A DNA stretch of 5,132 nucleotides from Bacillota bacterium (GCA_030705665.1 JAUZQA010000326.1:1-5132), one strand, 5' to 3'. Shown: positions 1-5,086, numbered from the stretch's first letter. Notes: a model not told the origin generated them from the sequence alone. Program-made: numbers and translations.

Positions 1-876
1 ATAATATTCTCCACCTTGTCCTGGTGCGTCACAGCCGGCGATAACGAAAAATCTTTTAATTTTTCCTTCCTTAACTGCGGCGATCACTTCTGGTGCTAAA
101 CCAAGGACGGTTTCATGATGGAATCCGGTTAGTAATGTTTCTTCAGATTCAATATTTGCCTCTGGGAGCTCCAAAGCTCTTTCGATCAATGGGCTAAAAT
201 CATCATTTTCAATTTTTAGGACATTTTCCAAGCCAGCTACTTCATAACTGAACATCCGATCAGCGTATGTACCTTTAATTGGCATTACGCAGTTCGTAGT
301 AGCTAAAATTGCACCTGGGAAGTTTTCAAATAAACGGCGTTGATCATACCAGGCTTTTCCGATATTCCCCTTGAGATGTGAATACTTCTTTAATTCTGGA
401 TAGCCATGTGCAGGCAGCATTTCTGAGTGAGTATAAATATTGATTCCTTTCCCCTCAGTTTGCTTTAATAATTCTTCTAAGGCAAATAGATTATGACCTG
501 TTACCACAATACATTTACCTTCAATTTTATTCTGACTTACACGAATTGGCTGCGGGATTCCAAGACGATTTGTATGAGCCTCGTCTAGAACCTCCATAAT
601 CCGTACCGCAGATCGGCCAACCTTCATAGCCATATCAATATGCTCTTGTACGTTGAAATTGGAATTGGTTAGTGTCATATATAGCGCTTCATGTGTAGTT
701 GCATCTACGAATGGGTCAGTGTATCCTAGTTGGTTTGCGTGGGTACGATAAGCAGCAATTCCTTTTAGACCAAAAATAATCGTATCCTGTAAGCTTGCGA
801 TTGTTTCGTCTTTTCCACAAACACCAACCACCTTACAACCGCCTGATGGTGTTTGTTCACATTGATAACAGAACAT
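1..876 (-). CDS. hcp: Hybrid cluster protein (hydroxylamine/NO reductase), 3' end outside window
   Basis: The minus strand stays open from ATG at 876-874 to the left edge, giving 292 residues without a stop. Hcp is a cytoplasmic Fe-S protein carrying a 4Fe-2S-2O hybrid cluster; it reduces hydroxylamine to ammonia in vitro and is now mainly linked to nitric oxide reduction and protein S-nitrosylation under anaerobic nitrosative stress. The N-terminus MFCYQCEQTPSGGC gives Cys3, Cys6, Cys14 and Cys20 (C-x2-C-x7-C-x5-C), the proximal cluster motif. Hybrid-cluster ligands are visible: His128 (TGHNL), Glu152 (THSEMLPAHGYP), Cys196 (TTNC) and Cys282 (IAGCDAPG). The 24- and 44-residue spacings match His244/Glu268/Cys312 of the Desulfovibrio protein, but everything lies about 116 residues earlier, so the internal helical bundle is absent (compact, class III type). 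GGGG at 887-884 lies 7 nt before the ATG. The remaining cysteine and glutamate ligands should lie beyond the edge. No hcr reductase gene is visible on the upstream side. Confidence 0.96.
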   Translation of the reverse strand, partial: MFCYQCEQTPSGGCKVVGVCGKDETIASLQDTIIFGLKGIAAYRTHANQLGYTDPFVDATTHEALYMTLTNSNFNVQEHIDMAMKVGRSAVRIMEVLDEAHTNRLGIPQPIRVSQNKIEGKCIVVTGHNLFALEELLKQTEGKGINIYTHSEMLPAHGYPELKKYSHLKGNIGKAWYDQRRLFENFPGAILATTNCVMPIKGTYADRMFSYEVAGLENVLKIENDDFSPLIERALELPEANIESEETLLTGFHHETVLGLAPEVIAAVKEGKIKRFFVIAGCDAPGQGGEYY

Positions 877-905
877 TATATTTCCCCGCTTTCCCTATAA
901 TTTAC

Positions 906-917
906 AGTATTAGCATA
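906..917 (-). promoter_or_regulatory. Possible hcp promoter -10 region
   Basis: On the minus strand TATGCT (917-912) matches four of six bases of TATAAT. If transcription starts near 905, this hexamer falls at -12 to -7 and the Fnr-like palindrome is centred at -41.5, the standard class II activator position. No good -35 hexamer is seen, as expected for an activator-dependent promoter. A second weak hexamer, AATACT (911-906), overlaps it. The placement is an inference. Confidence 0.4.
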
Positions 918-937
918 CAAAGTTAATCACTACTTTA

Positions 938-955
938 GTGTGACCTAGATCACAC
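938..955. promoter_or_regulatory. Fnr/Crp-family operator
   Basis: The sequence GTGTGACCTAGATCACAC contains the exact TGTGA-N6-TCACA consensus (939-954), extended by one more pair on each side. Bacillus Fnr, the oxygen-sensing activator of anaerobic respiration genes, binds this motif. The centre (946.5) is 70 bp upstream of the hcp start codon and about 119 bp from the divergent sHSP gene. This points to anaerobic induction of hcp. The site alone cannot separate Fnr from another Crp-family regulator. Confidence 0.82.
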
Positions 956-961
956 CGTTCC

Positions 962-976
962 GAATTGTCACAATTC
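962..976. promoter_or_regulatory. Perfect 7-1-7 palindrome, candidate operator
   Basis: GAATTGT-C-ACAATTC is a perfect inverted repeat with 7-bp arms and one central base. Its centre (969) lies 22.5 bp, about two helical turns, from the centre of the Fnr-like site on the side away from hcp. The 7-1-7 layout resembles Fur/PerR/Zur boxes, but the arm sequence does not match their consensus. It also does not fit the Rex or NsrR sites I know. The regulator is unknown. Confidence 0.5.
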
Positions 977-1003
977 ATTCAAAAAGTTATGGCAAAAATT
1001 CGA

Positions 1004-1030
1004 ACCAATTAAAAATATAAACATATGATA
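1004..1030 (+). promoter_or_regulatory. Sigma-K-like promoter of the sHSP gene
   Basis: AC (1004-1005), 16 nt, then CATATGATA (1022-1030) matches the sigma-K consensus AC-N16/17-CATAnnnTA exactly. The start codon follows about 35 nt after the -10 element. The overlapping GATAAT (1027-1032) could serve as a sigma-A -10, but I see no convincing -35 for it. A sigma-K promoter would mean late mother-cell expression, as for the coat sHSPs CotM and CotP of B. subtilis. Confidence 0.5.
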
Positions 1031-1065
1031 ATGTGTGAATTTCCGCTAAGAGAGGGGTATGACTT

Positions 1066-1554
1066 ATGTCATCTATGCTTCCAGGGGATCCAAACGGTAC
1101 TAATAAAAATAAACCAGAGCCACCTTTTGGAGAGTTAATAAGATCCATGCAAAACTTCTTCAATGAAAAGCCAATTCAAGGATTTTTACAGCAAATGGAT
1201 AATTTTTTTAAAACTCCCTTTCCCCACCAAGGATTTAGCTTTCCAGTAGATACGATGGACAATGGCAAGGAATATATTGTTTCAGCTGAATTACCAGGTA
1301 TAAAGAGGGAGCAAATTCAATTAAACATTCAAGGGCATCTATTAACCATTTCAATTAAAAATCAGCAAATAGAATTGGAAGAAAATGAAATCAATCAAGT
1401 TTTTAAGCAAAAACAATTTCGACAATATTCGTCAAAAACAATTGCCCTTCCACAGGCAATCGACGAAAAAAAGATTAGAGCATATTATCGTAATGGACTT
1501 CTCCAAATTTGTATCCCCCAAGGTAAAGGGAAAATTATTGATATTGAAGAGTAA
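1066..1554 (+). CDS. Small heat-shock protein (Hsp20/alpha-crystallin family), possibly spore coat-associated
   Basis: This 162-residue protein has a typical Hsp20 layout. A Pro/Phe-rich N-terminal arm (1-57) is followed by an alpha-crystallin domain from about residue 58 to 151. Signature segments are the FPVDTMDNGKEYIVSAELPGI stretch (60-79, numbering approximate) and the C-terminal strand A-YYRNGLLQICIP (139-151), which matches the family's A-x4-G-(V/L)-L motif. The tail is short and charged. Such proteins form oligomers that hold unfolding proteins; some Bacillus members (CotM, CotP) are spore coat components. AGAGGGG (1051-1057) lies 8 nt upstream of the ATG. The sigma-K-like promoter and the convergent yppG neighbour favour a coat role, but cytoplasmic chaperone function is equally compatible with the protein itself. 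The central sheet around residues 96-120 is rich in Gln, Glu and Lys. It is transcribed alone and ends in a hairpin. Confidence 0.9.
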   Translation: MSSMLPGDPNGTNKNKPEPPFGELIRSMQNFFNEKPIQGFLQQMDNFFKTPFPHQGFSFPVDTMDNGKEYIVSAELPGIKREQIQLNIQGHLLTISIKNQQIELEENEINQVFKQKQFRQYSSKTIALPQAIDEKKIRAYYRNGLLQICIPQGKGKIIDIEE

Positions 1555-1580
1555 CTTCACATGATCTTATCAAAATAAAT

Positions 1581-1606
1581 AAAGACGGCTTTTTGCCGTC
1601 TTTTTT
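1581..1606. terminator. Bidirectional rho-independent terminator
   Basis: A perfect 9-bp stem, AAAGACGGC (1581-1589) with GCCGTCTTT (1595-1603), closes a TTTTT loop and runs into six T's on the plus strand. On the minus strand it is followed by TTTATTTATTTT. It can therefore end both the sHSP gene (stop at 1554) and the convergent yppG (stop at 1628). Confidence 0.9.
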
Positions 1607-1627
1607 CATTTTTCTCATTCTGATCAC

Positions 1628-2167
1628 CTATACTTTAAACATGCCACCAAGACCTTTTACTAACGATGTCACTTGTGTCACTGCGTTCATCATTTGTCCT
1701 GCGGTATTCATCATTTTGTTAAAATCAACCGAGCCATCTTGTGATTTAAATGAATTCATTAATGAATTCATTCCCCCAGGTTGTTTTGGGAGCATATTGT
1801 GCTTAGGATAGGGATTGATATAACCATTCATTGGCGGTTGCGTATTTTGGTAGGGGTAGATTTTTTCCTGTGGCTGCAGAGGATTTTGGAAAAGAAATTG
1901 TGAATCCTTTTGCGCCGAAGGCTGAACTTGGTAAGAAGCTTGGTTTGCATAGGGGTTATAACCATGGCTTAATGGCTGATATTGCCCAGGATAATATGGA
2001 TTTTGTGGTTGAAACGAATGCCAATCAGGGTTATGAAGTGGTGGTGTAGTGTATTGATGGGGATGTGAATAATTTCTACCATAACCATTGTTCCATTGCT
2101 GCATCATTTGCCCCGAGTTTCCATTATTGAAATGCTGTGTCCTTCTCGTATTTTCAAACATGGGCAA
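1628..2167 (-). CDS. yppG: YppG family protein, probable spore coat component
   Basis: This 179-residue protein is very rich in Gln, Asn, Pro, Tyr and Gly. It has NPY-type repeats (NPYY 56-59, NPYA 71-74, NPYP 118-121) through residue 130, then a conserved-looking C-terminal tail (about 138-179) with SVDFNKMMNTAGQMMNAV and VKGLGGMFK. The tail and the position beside yppF-sspM-recU identify YppG. No signal peptide or membrane segment is seen. As I recall, B. subtilis YppG is listed among spore coat proteins; Tyr/Gln-rich composition fits a cross-linked structural coat protein. The start is TTG at 2167, 6 nt after GGAGG (2178-2174). ATG at 2161, two codons in, is the alternative, with 12-nt spacing. 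A sigma-K-like promoter lies upstream. The reverse strand shows spurious open frames because of the biased composition. Confidence 0.88.
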   Translation of the reverse strand: MPMFENTRRTQHFNNGNSGQMMQQWNNGYGRNYSHPHQYTTPPLHNPDWHSFQPQNPYYPGQYQPLSHGYNPYANQASYQVQPSAQKDSQFLFQNPLQPQEKIYPYQNTQPPMNGYINPYPKHNMLPKQPGGMNSLMNSFKSQDGSVDFNKMMNTAGQMMNAVTQVTSLVKGLGGMFKV

Positions 2168-2197
2168 ACATCTCCTCCGTTATTCATCATTACACTT

Positions 2198-2219
2198 TAT
2201 GTTCCAACTTTCAAAACGT
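2198..2219 (-). promoter_or_regulatory. Sigma-K-like promoter of yppG
   Basis: On the minus strand AC (2219-2218), 16 nt, then CATAAAGTG (2201-2193) matches AC-N16-CATAnnnTA at all but the last base. Transcription would begin near 2190, just ahead of the GGAGGAG ribosome binding site. It has the same spacing as the promoter of the facing sHSP gene. Confidence 0.45.
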
Positions 2220-2307
2220 GATTCTAAAGCTTAGTATGTTTTCGATAATCCTTTAGCAAGATTCCCTTCATGAGTAAAAAGCAACAAAAATCAATCCATT
2301 AAAATTA

Positions 2308-2340
2308 GACAGGCAATGTCATTTAATAGCATAACCTGTC
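2308..2340. repeat. Imperfect inverted repeat in the yppG-yppF gap
   Basis: GACAGG (2308-2313) pairs with CCTGTC (2335-2340). After a 2-by-2 mismatch, ATG (2316-2318) pairs with CAT (2330-2332) around an 11-nt loop. It lies upstream of both divergent promoters, so a terminator role is unlikely; it could be an operator or chance. The rest of this gap (2168-2420) holds the two promoters and A/T tracts. Confidence 0.3.
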
Positions 2341-2382
2341 GGAAGTCTCAATTTTTTAAAAACTAAAAAATAAGGTTTTTCA

Positions 2383-2391
2383 TGGTATGAT
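2383..2391 (+). promoter_or_regulatory. Extended -10 promoter of yppF
   Basis: TGGTATGAT is an extended -10 element (TGn) with TATGAT matching five of six bases of TATAAT. No recognisable -35 hexamer is present at 16-18 nt. Instead the upstream 2351-2380 stretch is a run of A and T tracts that could act as an UP-like element. Transcription would start near 2398, close to the AAGGAGGAG binding site. Confidence 0.5.
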
Positions 2392-2420
2392 AAAAAAAAC
2401 GATGAAGGAGGAGAACGATC

Positions 2421-2633
2421 TTGAACATTAGCGAATTAAAAAATAGGTTTATTCAAAGTAAGGACTTTTCTACTGATAACGTTAATCAATTATTGGATTT
2501 TGCGAAAAAAGCATATATTCACAACGAGATTAACATTAAAGAGTACAGCCTTCTAATCCGCGACCTTGAGGCAAAGGGCGCAATGGTTCCAGATAGCGAT
2601 AACGATAACTCCCTCATCAGCCACACAAATTAA
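2421..2633 (+). CDS. yppF: YppF family small protein
   Basis: The gene encodes 70 residues, starting at TTG 2421 behind a strong AAGGAGGAG (2405-2413) with 9-nt spacing after GGAGG. The core of about residues 4-53 (FIQSKDFSTDNVNQLLDF, then AKKAYIHNEINIKEYSLLIRDLEAKGA) is predicted by eye to be helical and resembles the YppF family of B. subtilis, found at the same location beside yppG. The tail (54-70) is acidic and looks disordered. No signal peptide, membrane segment or catalytic motif is seen. Function is unknown for the family. It is a single-gene unit with its own promoter and terminator. The assignment rests on size, sequence impression and synteny. Confidence 0.82.
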   Translation: MNISELKNRFIQSKDFSTDNVNQLLDFAKKAYIHNEINIKEYSLLIRDLEAKGAMVPDSDNDNSLISHTN

Positions 2634-2674
2634 ATTTAAAACAACAAAGGGATTTTAACAAAGAGGATAAGATC

Positions 2675-2712
2675 AAAGGGATTGCTGATTTTCAGCAATC
2701 CCTTTTCTTTTT
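2675..2712 (+). terminator. Rho-independent terminator of yppF
   Basis: AAAGGGATTGCTGA (2675-2688) and TCAGCAATCCCTTT (2692-2705) form a perfect 14-bp stem around TTT, followed by TTTTCTTTTT overlapping its end. On the minus strand the stem is followed only by TTTGATCTTAT, so it should work less well for the convergent gene ending at 2736. Confidence 0.9.
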
Positions 2713-2735
2713 ATTGCAAGACTACACTCATTACC

Positions 2736-3014
2736 TCAATTAAAACCTAATTCAAACTTCAAACCGACAGATTGATTTTTCCCAAAAGGATTCTTTGTTT
2801 TATCATTTATGGATACTTCTTCTTGTGCCAAGCTTTTTTCCAGATGTGAAATTCTGGTTTCAGATAAAGAGAGCTTATCTTCTTCTTCACGGATTAAATC
2901 CTTGTGAAGGTCTGAAAAGGATTTTTTTAGGATCGATTCTAACTCGGCTAATTGATCGTTCATTTCTGAAAAAATCATAAGTAATTTTTCTTTCTCCGTG
3001 GTCGGCTCATTCAT
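2736..3014 (-). CDS. Small coiled-coil-like hypothetical protein (between yppF and sspM)
   Basis: This is a 92-residue protein I do not recognise. Residues about 5-66 are rich in Glu, Lys and Leu with heptad-like spacing (for example MNDQLAELESILKKSF and LSETRISHLEKSLAQEE), suggesting a long helix or coiled coil. The end (73-92) is different: KNPFGKNQSVGLKFELGFN, amphipathic and uncharged at its tip. There is no signal peptide or transmembrane segment. The start is secure: AGGAGG (3028-3023) lies 8 nt before ATG 3014. It occupies roughly the place of yppE or yppD in the B. subtilis cluster, but it is shorter than YppE (about 123 residues), and I cannot claim homology. A perfect inverted repeat overlaps its likely promoter. 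Confidence 0.75.
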   Translation of the reverse strand: MNEPTTEKEKLLMIFSEMNDQLAELESILKKSFSDLHKDLIREEEDKLSLSETRISHLEKSLAQEEVSINDKTKNPFGKNQSVGLKFELGFN

Positions 3015-3043
3015 TTCATAGACCTCCTAAGGGTTTCTTTAAT

Positions 3044-3070
3044 GATAAAAATTCTCTCTAAATTTTTATC
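3044..3070. repeat. Perfect 10-7-10 inverted repeat, candidate operator
   Basis: GATAAAAATT (3044-3053) and AATTTTTATC (3061-3070) are exact reverse complements separated by CTCTCTA. On the minus strand the repeat covers a possible -10, TATCAT (3047-3042), and the weak -35 position 17 nt before it, so a bound protein would block the promoter of the 92-residue gene. It could instead be a leader hairpin if transcription starts further upstream. Confidence 0.5.
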
Positions 3071-3161
3071 TTCCTTCCACCTTGACAAAACTAGAAGTGA
3101 TTCGGCAAAGAAAGTGCCAAAGTGGCAGTTTAAAGGTTTCTTTCGACATCATCCAAAGGTC

Positions 3162-3191
3162 GCATGAAACAATTTTAAATAGTGCAAGCTA
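3162..3191 (+). promoter_or_regulatory. Sigma-G-like promoter of sspM
   Basis: GCATG (3162-3166) fits the -35 consensus gHATR. After 18 nt, CAAGCTA (3185-3191) matches CATnhTA except at the third base. Sigma-G drives forespore small acid-soluble protein genes, which is what follows. The start codon is 20 nt after the -10. Confidence 0.5.
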
Positions 3192-3211
3192 TTTGTGTGG
3201 AGGTGTTTAAG

Positions 3212-3319
3212 ATGTCAAAAAAGAATAGACAAAACAAAAAATCAGATCAAAGAGGACCCGAAAAAAAGACTGGTTATGGAGATAAAAAATTAGTAGGCGA
3301 AAATCGTCCAGCAGAATAG
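3212..3319 (+). CDS. sspM: Small acid-soluble spore protein M
   Basis: A 35-residue, very basic protein: Lys/Gln/Asn-rich start MSKKNRQNKKSDQRG, then a C-terminal DKKLVGENRPAE. B. subtilis SspM has 34 residues and ends in a very similar DKKLGGPNRPST, and lies in this same neighbourhood. Minor SASPs of this type accumulate in the forespore and are degraded at germination; no essential role is known. GGAGGTG (3199-3205) lies 6 nt before ATG. The sigma-G-like promoter agrees with the identification. It is a monocistronic gene ending in a strong hairpin shared with yppC. Confidence 0.88.
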   Translation: MSKKNRQNKKSDQRGPEKKTGYGDKKLVGENRPAE

Positions 3320-3324
3320 TAAAA

Positions 3325-3358
3325 TTTAAAAAGCAAGGGGCTTCCCTTGCTTTTTAAA
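3325..3358. terminator. Bidirectional terminator, overlapping the yppC stop codon
   Basis: TTTAAAAAGCAAGGG (3325-3339) and CCCTTGCTTTTTAAA (3344-3358) form a perfect 15-bp stem around GCTT. Because A and T runs flank the GC core, each strand has a U tract. It starts 6 nt after the sspM stop and takes in the yppC stop codon (3356-3354). Confidence 0.92.
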
Positions 3359-4337
3359 ACTTACTTTTTATGTCCATAACTTTTTTCATCTGCAGCATTA
3401 ATTGCAGCTGCTCTTTTTTGGTTATATACCAATCTGTAAGATGGATTGGGTGACGATGGCGAGCCGGGAAATATAACCATGAAGGAGAAACAAATCGCTT
3501 TAAACTCCAATCTTCATAAGTGTGAATATGGTGTTTAATCACTGGAAATGTTGTTCTTAAAAAAGGGGTATCCCTTTTTGATGGATGCAATGTGATAAAA
3601 TATTGTTCATAATCAGCTCTTGACCCCGTGTGAGGAGTTTTTTCGGCAAACTCATAAAAATATGGAAACAGTCTTGGATGAAAGAGAATATTGGCCAGAC
3701 GTTTTCCTAAATTAATTCTTTTTGACAGAGACCGAAATCCATTAACACTTGCACCGTAAAGTTCTCCTCCACAGGTTGGAAATAGAACACAACTAAAATG
3801 AAGCCAATCCTGTAATGAAAATATAACGGAATGAAAAACCCTGCTTTTATAGATTGGATGTTCAATAACCGGTGTTTGAATCACATTTTGTTCGTTAATA
3901 ATTAACGATGACATTAACCGATTTCGATCTCTATATTTCCAATATCTAATCCACTCTTTTTGAATAAAAGCAGATACATGGAAATGAGGAAGCAAGTGGA
4001 ACATTGGGTGATTCTTTTCGATTGAATATTGATAAATTAATAGCTGTGGAAATACATCGTGAAAAATCAGCCAATTTGCACGCTCATATGTAAGAAATAG
4101 TTGTTTTCTGGTCTTCGTTTCCAGCAAATATGGAAAGATAGAGCCCTCCAGATCACACATATTCCATCCGCCATTTCTGGATACCATACTTGCCAGGAAT
4201 GCCCAAGATATATCTGGATTTTTTTTATAAAAAGTAAAATAGGCTGATGTCCTTAAAATATTATCGGTGTTATTTTTATTTGTTTCAAACAAAATTCGGT
4301 TAATCAAGTTTTTTTCTTCTTCTAAAAGATGATGCAT
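3354..4337 (-). CDS. yppC: YppC, DUF2515 family protein
   Basis: A 327-residue protein with the DUF2515 look: RTSAYFTFYKKNPDISWAF then ASMVSRNGGWNM (motif about 51-60), a long aromatic- and His-rich middle, GGELYGASVNGF (about 190-201) and HTGSRADYEQY (about 236-246). I recognise it as B. subtilis YppC, its neighbour upstream of recU. The function is unknown; no signal peptide is seen and hydrophobic stretches are broken by charges, so it is probably soluble. Start choice: AAGGG (4351-4347) touches an ATG at 4346 but lies 9 nt from ATG 4337, so 4337 is preferred; 4346 would add Met-Ile-Thr. It diverges from recU with a 134-bp gap. Its stop lies within the shared terminator. Confidence 0.87.
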   Translation of the reverse strand: MHHLLEEEKNLINRILFETNKNNTDNILRTSAYFTFYKKNPDISWAFLASMVSRNGGWNMCDLEGSIFPYLLETKTRKQLFLTYERANWLIFHDVFPQLLIYQYSIEKNHPMFHLLPHFHVSAFIQKEWIRYWKYRDRNRLMSSLIINEQNVIQTPVIEHPIYKSRVFHSVIFSLQDWLHFSCVLFPTCGGELYGASVNGFRSLSKRINLGKRLANILFHPRLFPYFYEFAEKTPHTGSRADYEQYFITLHPSKRDTPFLRTTFPVIKHHIHTYEDWSLKRFVSPSWLYFPARHRHPIHLTDWYITKKEQLQLMLQMKKVMDIKSKF

Positions 4338-4361
4338 CGTTATCATCCCTTATTACTTTTC

Positions 4362-4390
4362 ATTATGACAATATATTTGCTATTTATTAA
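4362..4390 (-). promoter_or_regulatory. Possible sigma-A promoter of yppC
   Basis: On the minus strand TTAATA (4390-4385), 17 nt and CATAAT (4367-4362) match four and five of six consensus bases. Transcription would start near 4355, leaving a leader of about 18 nt. The surroundings are very AT-rich, so chance matches are easy. Confidence 0.35.
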
Positions 4391-4416
4391 AATGTATCAA
4401 TTCCTTCGTTTTATTC

Positions 4417-4445
4417 CTGCCAAATTCACGTAAATTTGATATGAT
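4417..4445 (+). promoter_or_regulatory. Sigma-A promoter of recU-ponA
   Basis: CTGCCA (4417-4422), 17 nt and TATGAT (4440-4445) match four and five of six consensus bases. The -10 is extended by TGA (4437-4439). The expected start near 4452 lies 20 nt before the recU ATG. Confidence 0.6.
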
Positions 4446-4471
4446 AGGTAGTAGTTTGTGAGGTGACTTTC

Positions 4472-5086
4472 ATGAGTTTCCACTATCCCAATGGAAAACG
4501 ATACATTCCCTTGGCAAGTAATTCCAGGCCTAATATCATAAAAAAAACGAATGAATCTTTTAGTAATAGAGGAATGACACTAGAGGAGGATTTAAACGAA
4601 ACAAATGTATATTATCTTGAAAGAGAGATTGCCGTAATTCATAAAAAACCAACCCCTGTCCAAATCGTTCAAGTGGATTATCCAAGACGAAGTGCTGCAG
4701 TAATTAAAGAAGCTTATTTTAAACAAGCTTCCACTACGGATTACAATGGAATTTATAAAGGAAAATATATCGACTTTGAGGCAAAGGAAACGCAAAATCA
4801 TTCTTCCTTTCCTTTGAAAAACTTCCATGAGCATCAAATTCTCCATATGGAGGCCGTCATAAAACAAGGTGGAGTTTGCTTTGTTATTTTACGGTTCACA
4901 GTATATGAACAGGTATACTTGCTTGAGGCAGAACATTTGATGACGTTTTGGTACAGAATGAAAAACGGTGGAAGAAAATCTATTACAAAAGCGGAAATTG
5001 ACCAAGTAGCGCACTATATACCACTTGGTTTTCAGCCGAGGATTGACTATATTAAGGTAGTAGAAGAACTTTATGGTTTGACTTAA
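4472..5086 (+). CDS. recU: Holliday junction resolvase RecU
   Basis: RecU binds and symmetrically cuts four-way DNA junctions in the cytoplasm, acting with RuvAB and modulating RecA in recombination repair and chromosome segregation. The 204-residue product is full length (about 206 in B. subtilis) and closely similar by eye: [15 protein letters not shown] (31-45), [13 protein letters not shown] (54-66), [14 protein letters not shown] (72-85) and the nuclease core [20 protein letters not shown] (88-107). Asp90, Glu103 and Lys105 correspond to the catalytic Asp88, Glu101 and Lys103 of the B. subtilis enzyme; Arg73 corresponds to Arg71, implicated in RecA modulation. The start is ATG 4472: GAGGTGA (4460-4466) is its ribosome binding site, 6 nt upstream. 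The in-frame GTG at 4463 lies inside that site and is rejected. ponA follows after 39 nt, the classic recU-ponA operon. Confidence 0.97.
   Translation: MSFHYPNGKRYIPLASNSRPNIIKKTNESFSNRGMTLEEDLNETNVYYLEREIAVIHKKPTPVQIVQVDYPRRSAAVIKEAYFKQASTTDYNGIYKGKYIDFEAKETQNHSSFPLKNFHEHQILHMEAVIKQGGVCFVILRFTVYEQVYLLEAEHLMTFWYRMKNGGRKSITKAEIDQVAHYIPLGFQPRIDYIKVVEELYGLT

Noticed and set aside
1593..1811. Open frame of 72 codons on the plus strand opposite yppG
   Set aside because: It starts inside the terminator loop, has no ribosome binding site, and mirrors the biased codons of yppG.
1831..2049. Second plus-strand frame of 72 codons opposite yppG
   Set aside because: No ribosome binding site or recognisable product; an antisense shadow of the Gln/Pro/Tyr-rich yppG coding sequence.
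2270..2302. ATG with a Lys/Gln-rich 10-codon peptide (MSKKQQKSIH), resembling the sspM beginning
   Set aside because: It has no ribosome binding site and stops after 10 codons; probably chance in AT-rich DNA.
2795..2980. Plus-strand frame of 61 codons opposite the 92-residue gene
   Set aside because: No ribosome binding site; the minus-strand gene has AGGAGG at good spacing and a coherent helical protein.
3082..3087. Perfect TTGACA hexamer on the plus strand upstream of sspM
   Set aside because: No acceptable -10 lies 16-18 nt downstream, and it is about 125 nt from the sspM start.
3115..3127. Short inverted repeat TGCCA-AAG-TGGCA upstream of sspM
   Set aside because: Five-bp arms only; too short to support an operator call without conservation data.
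3142..3148. Spo0A-like box (TGTCGAA on the minus strand) upstream of sspM
   Set aside because: An exact 7-mer with one free position is expected a few times by chance in 5 kb, and sspM-type genes are normally sigma-G controlled.
4592..4867. Minus-strand frame of 91 codons inside recU
   Set aside because: Antisense to the conserved RecU nuclease core, with no independent start signals.
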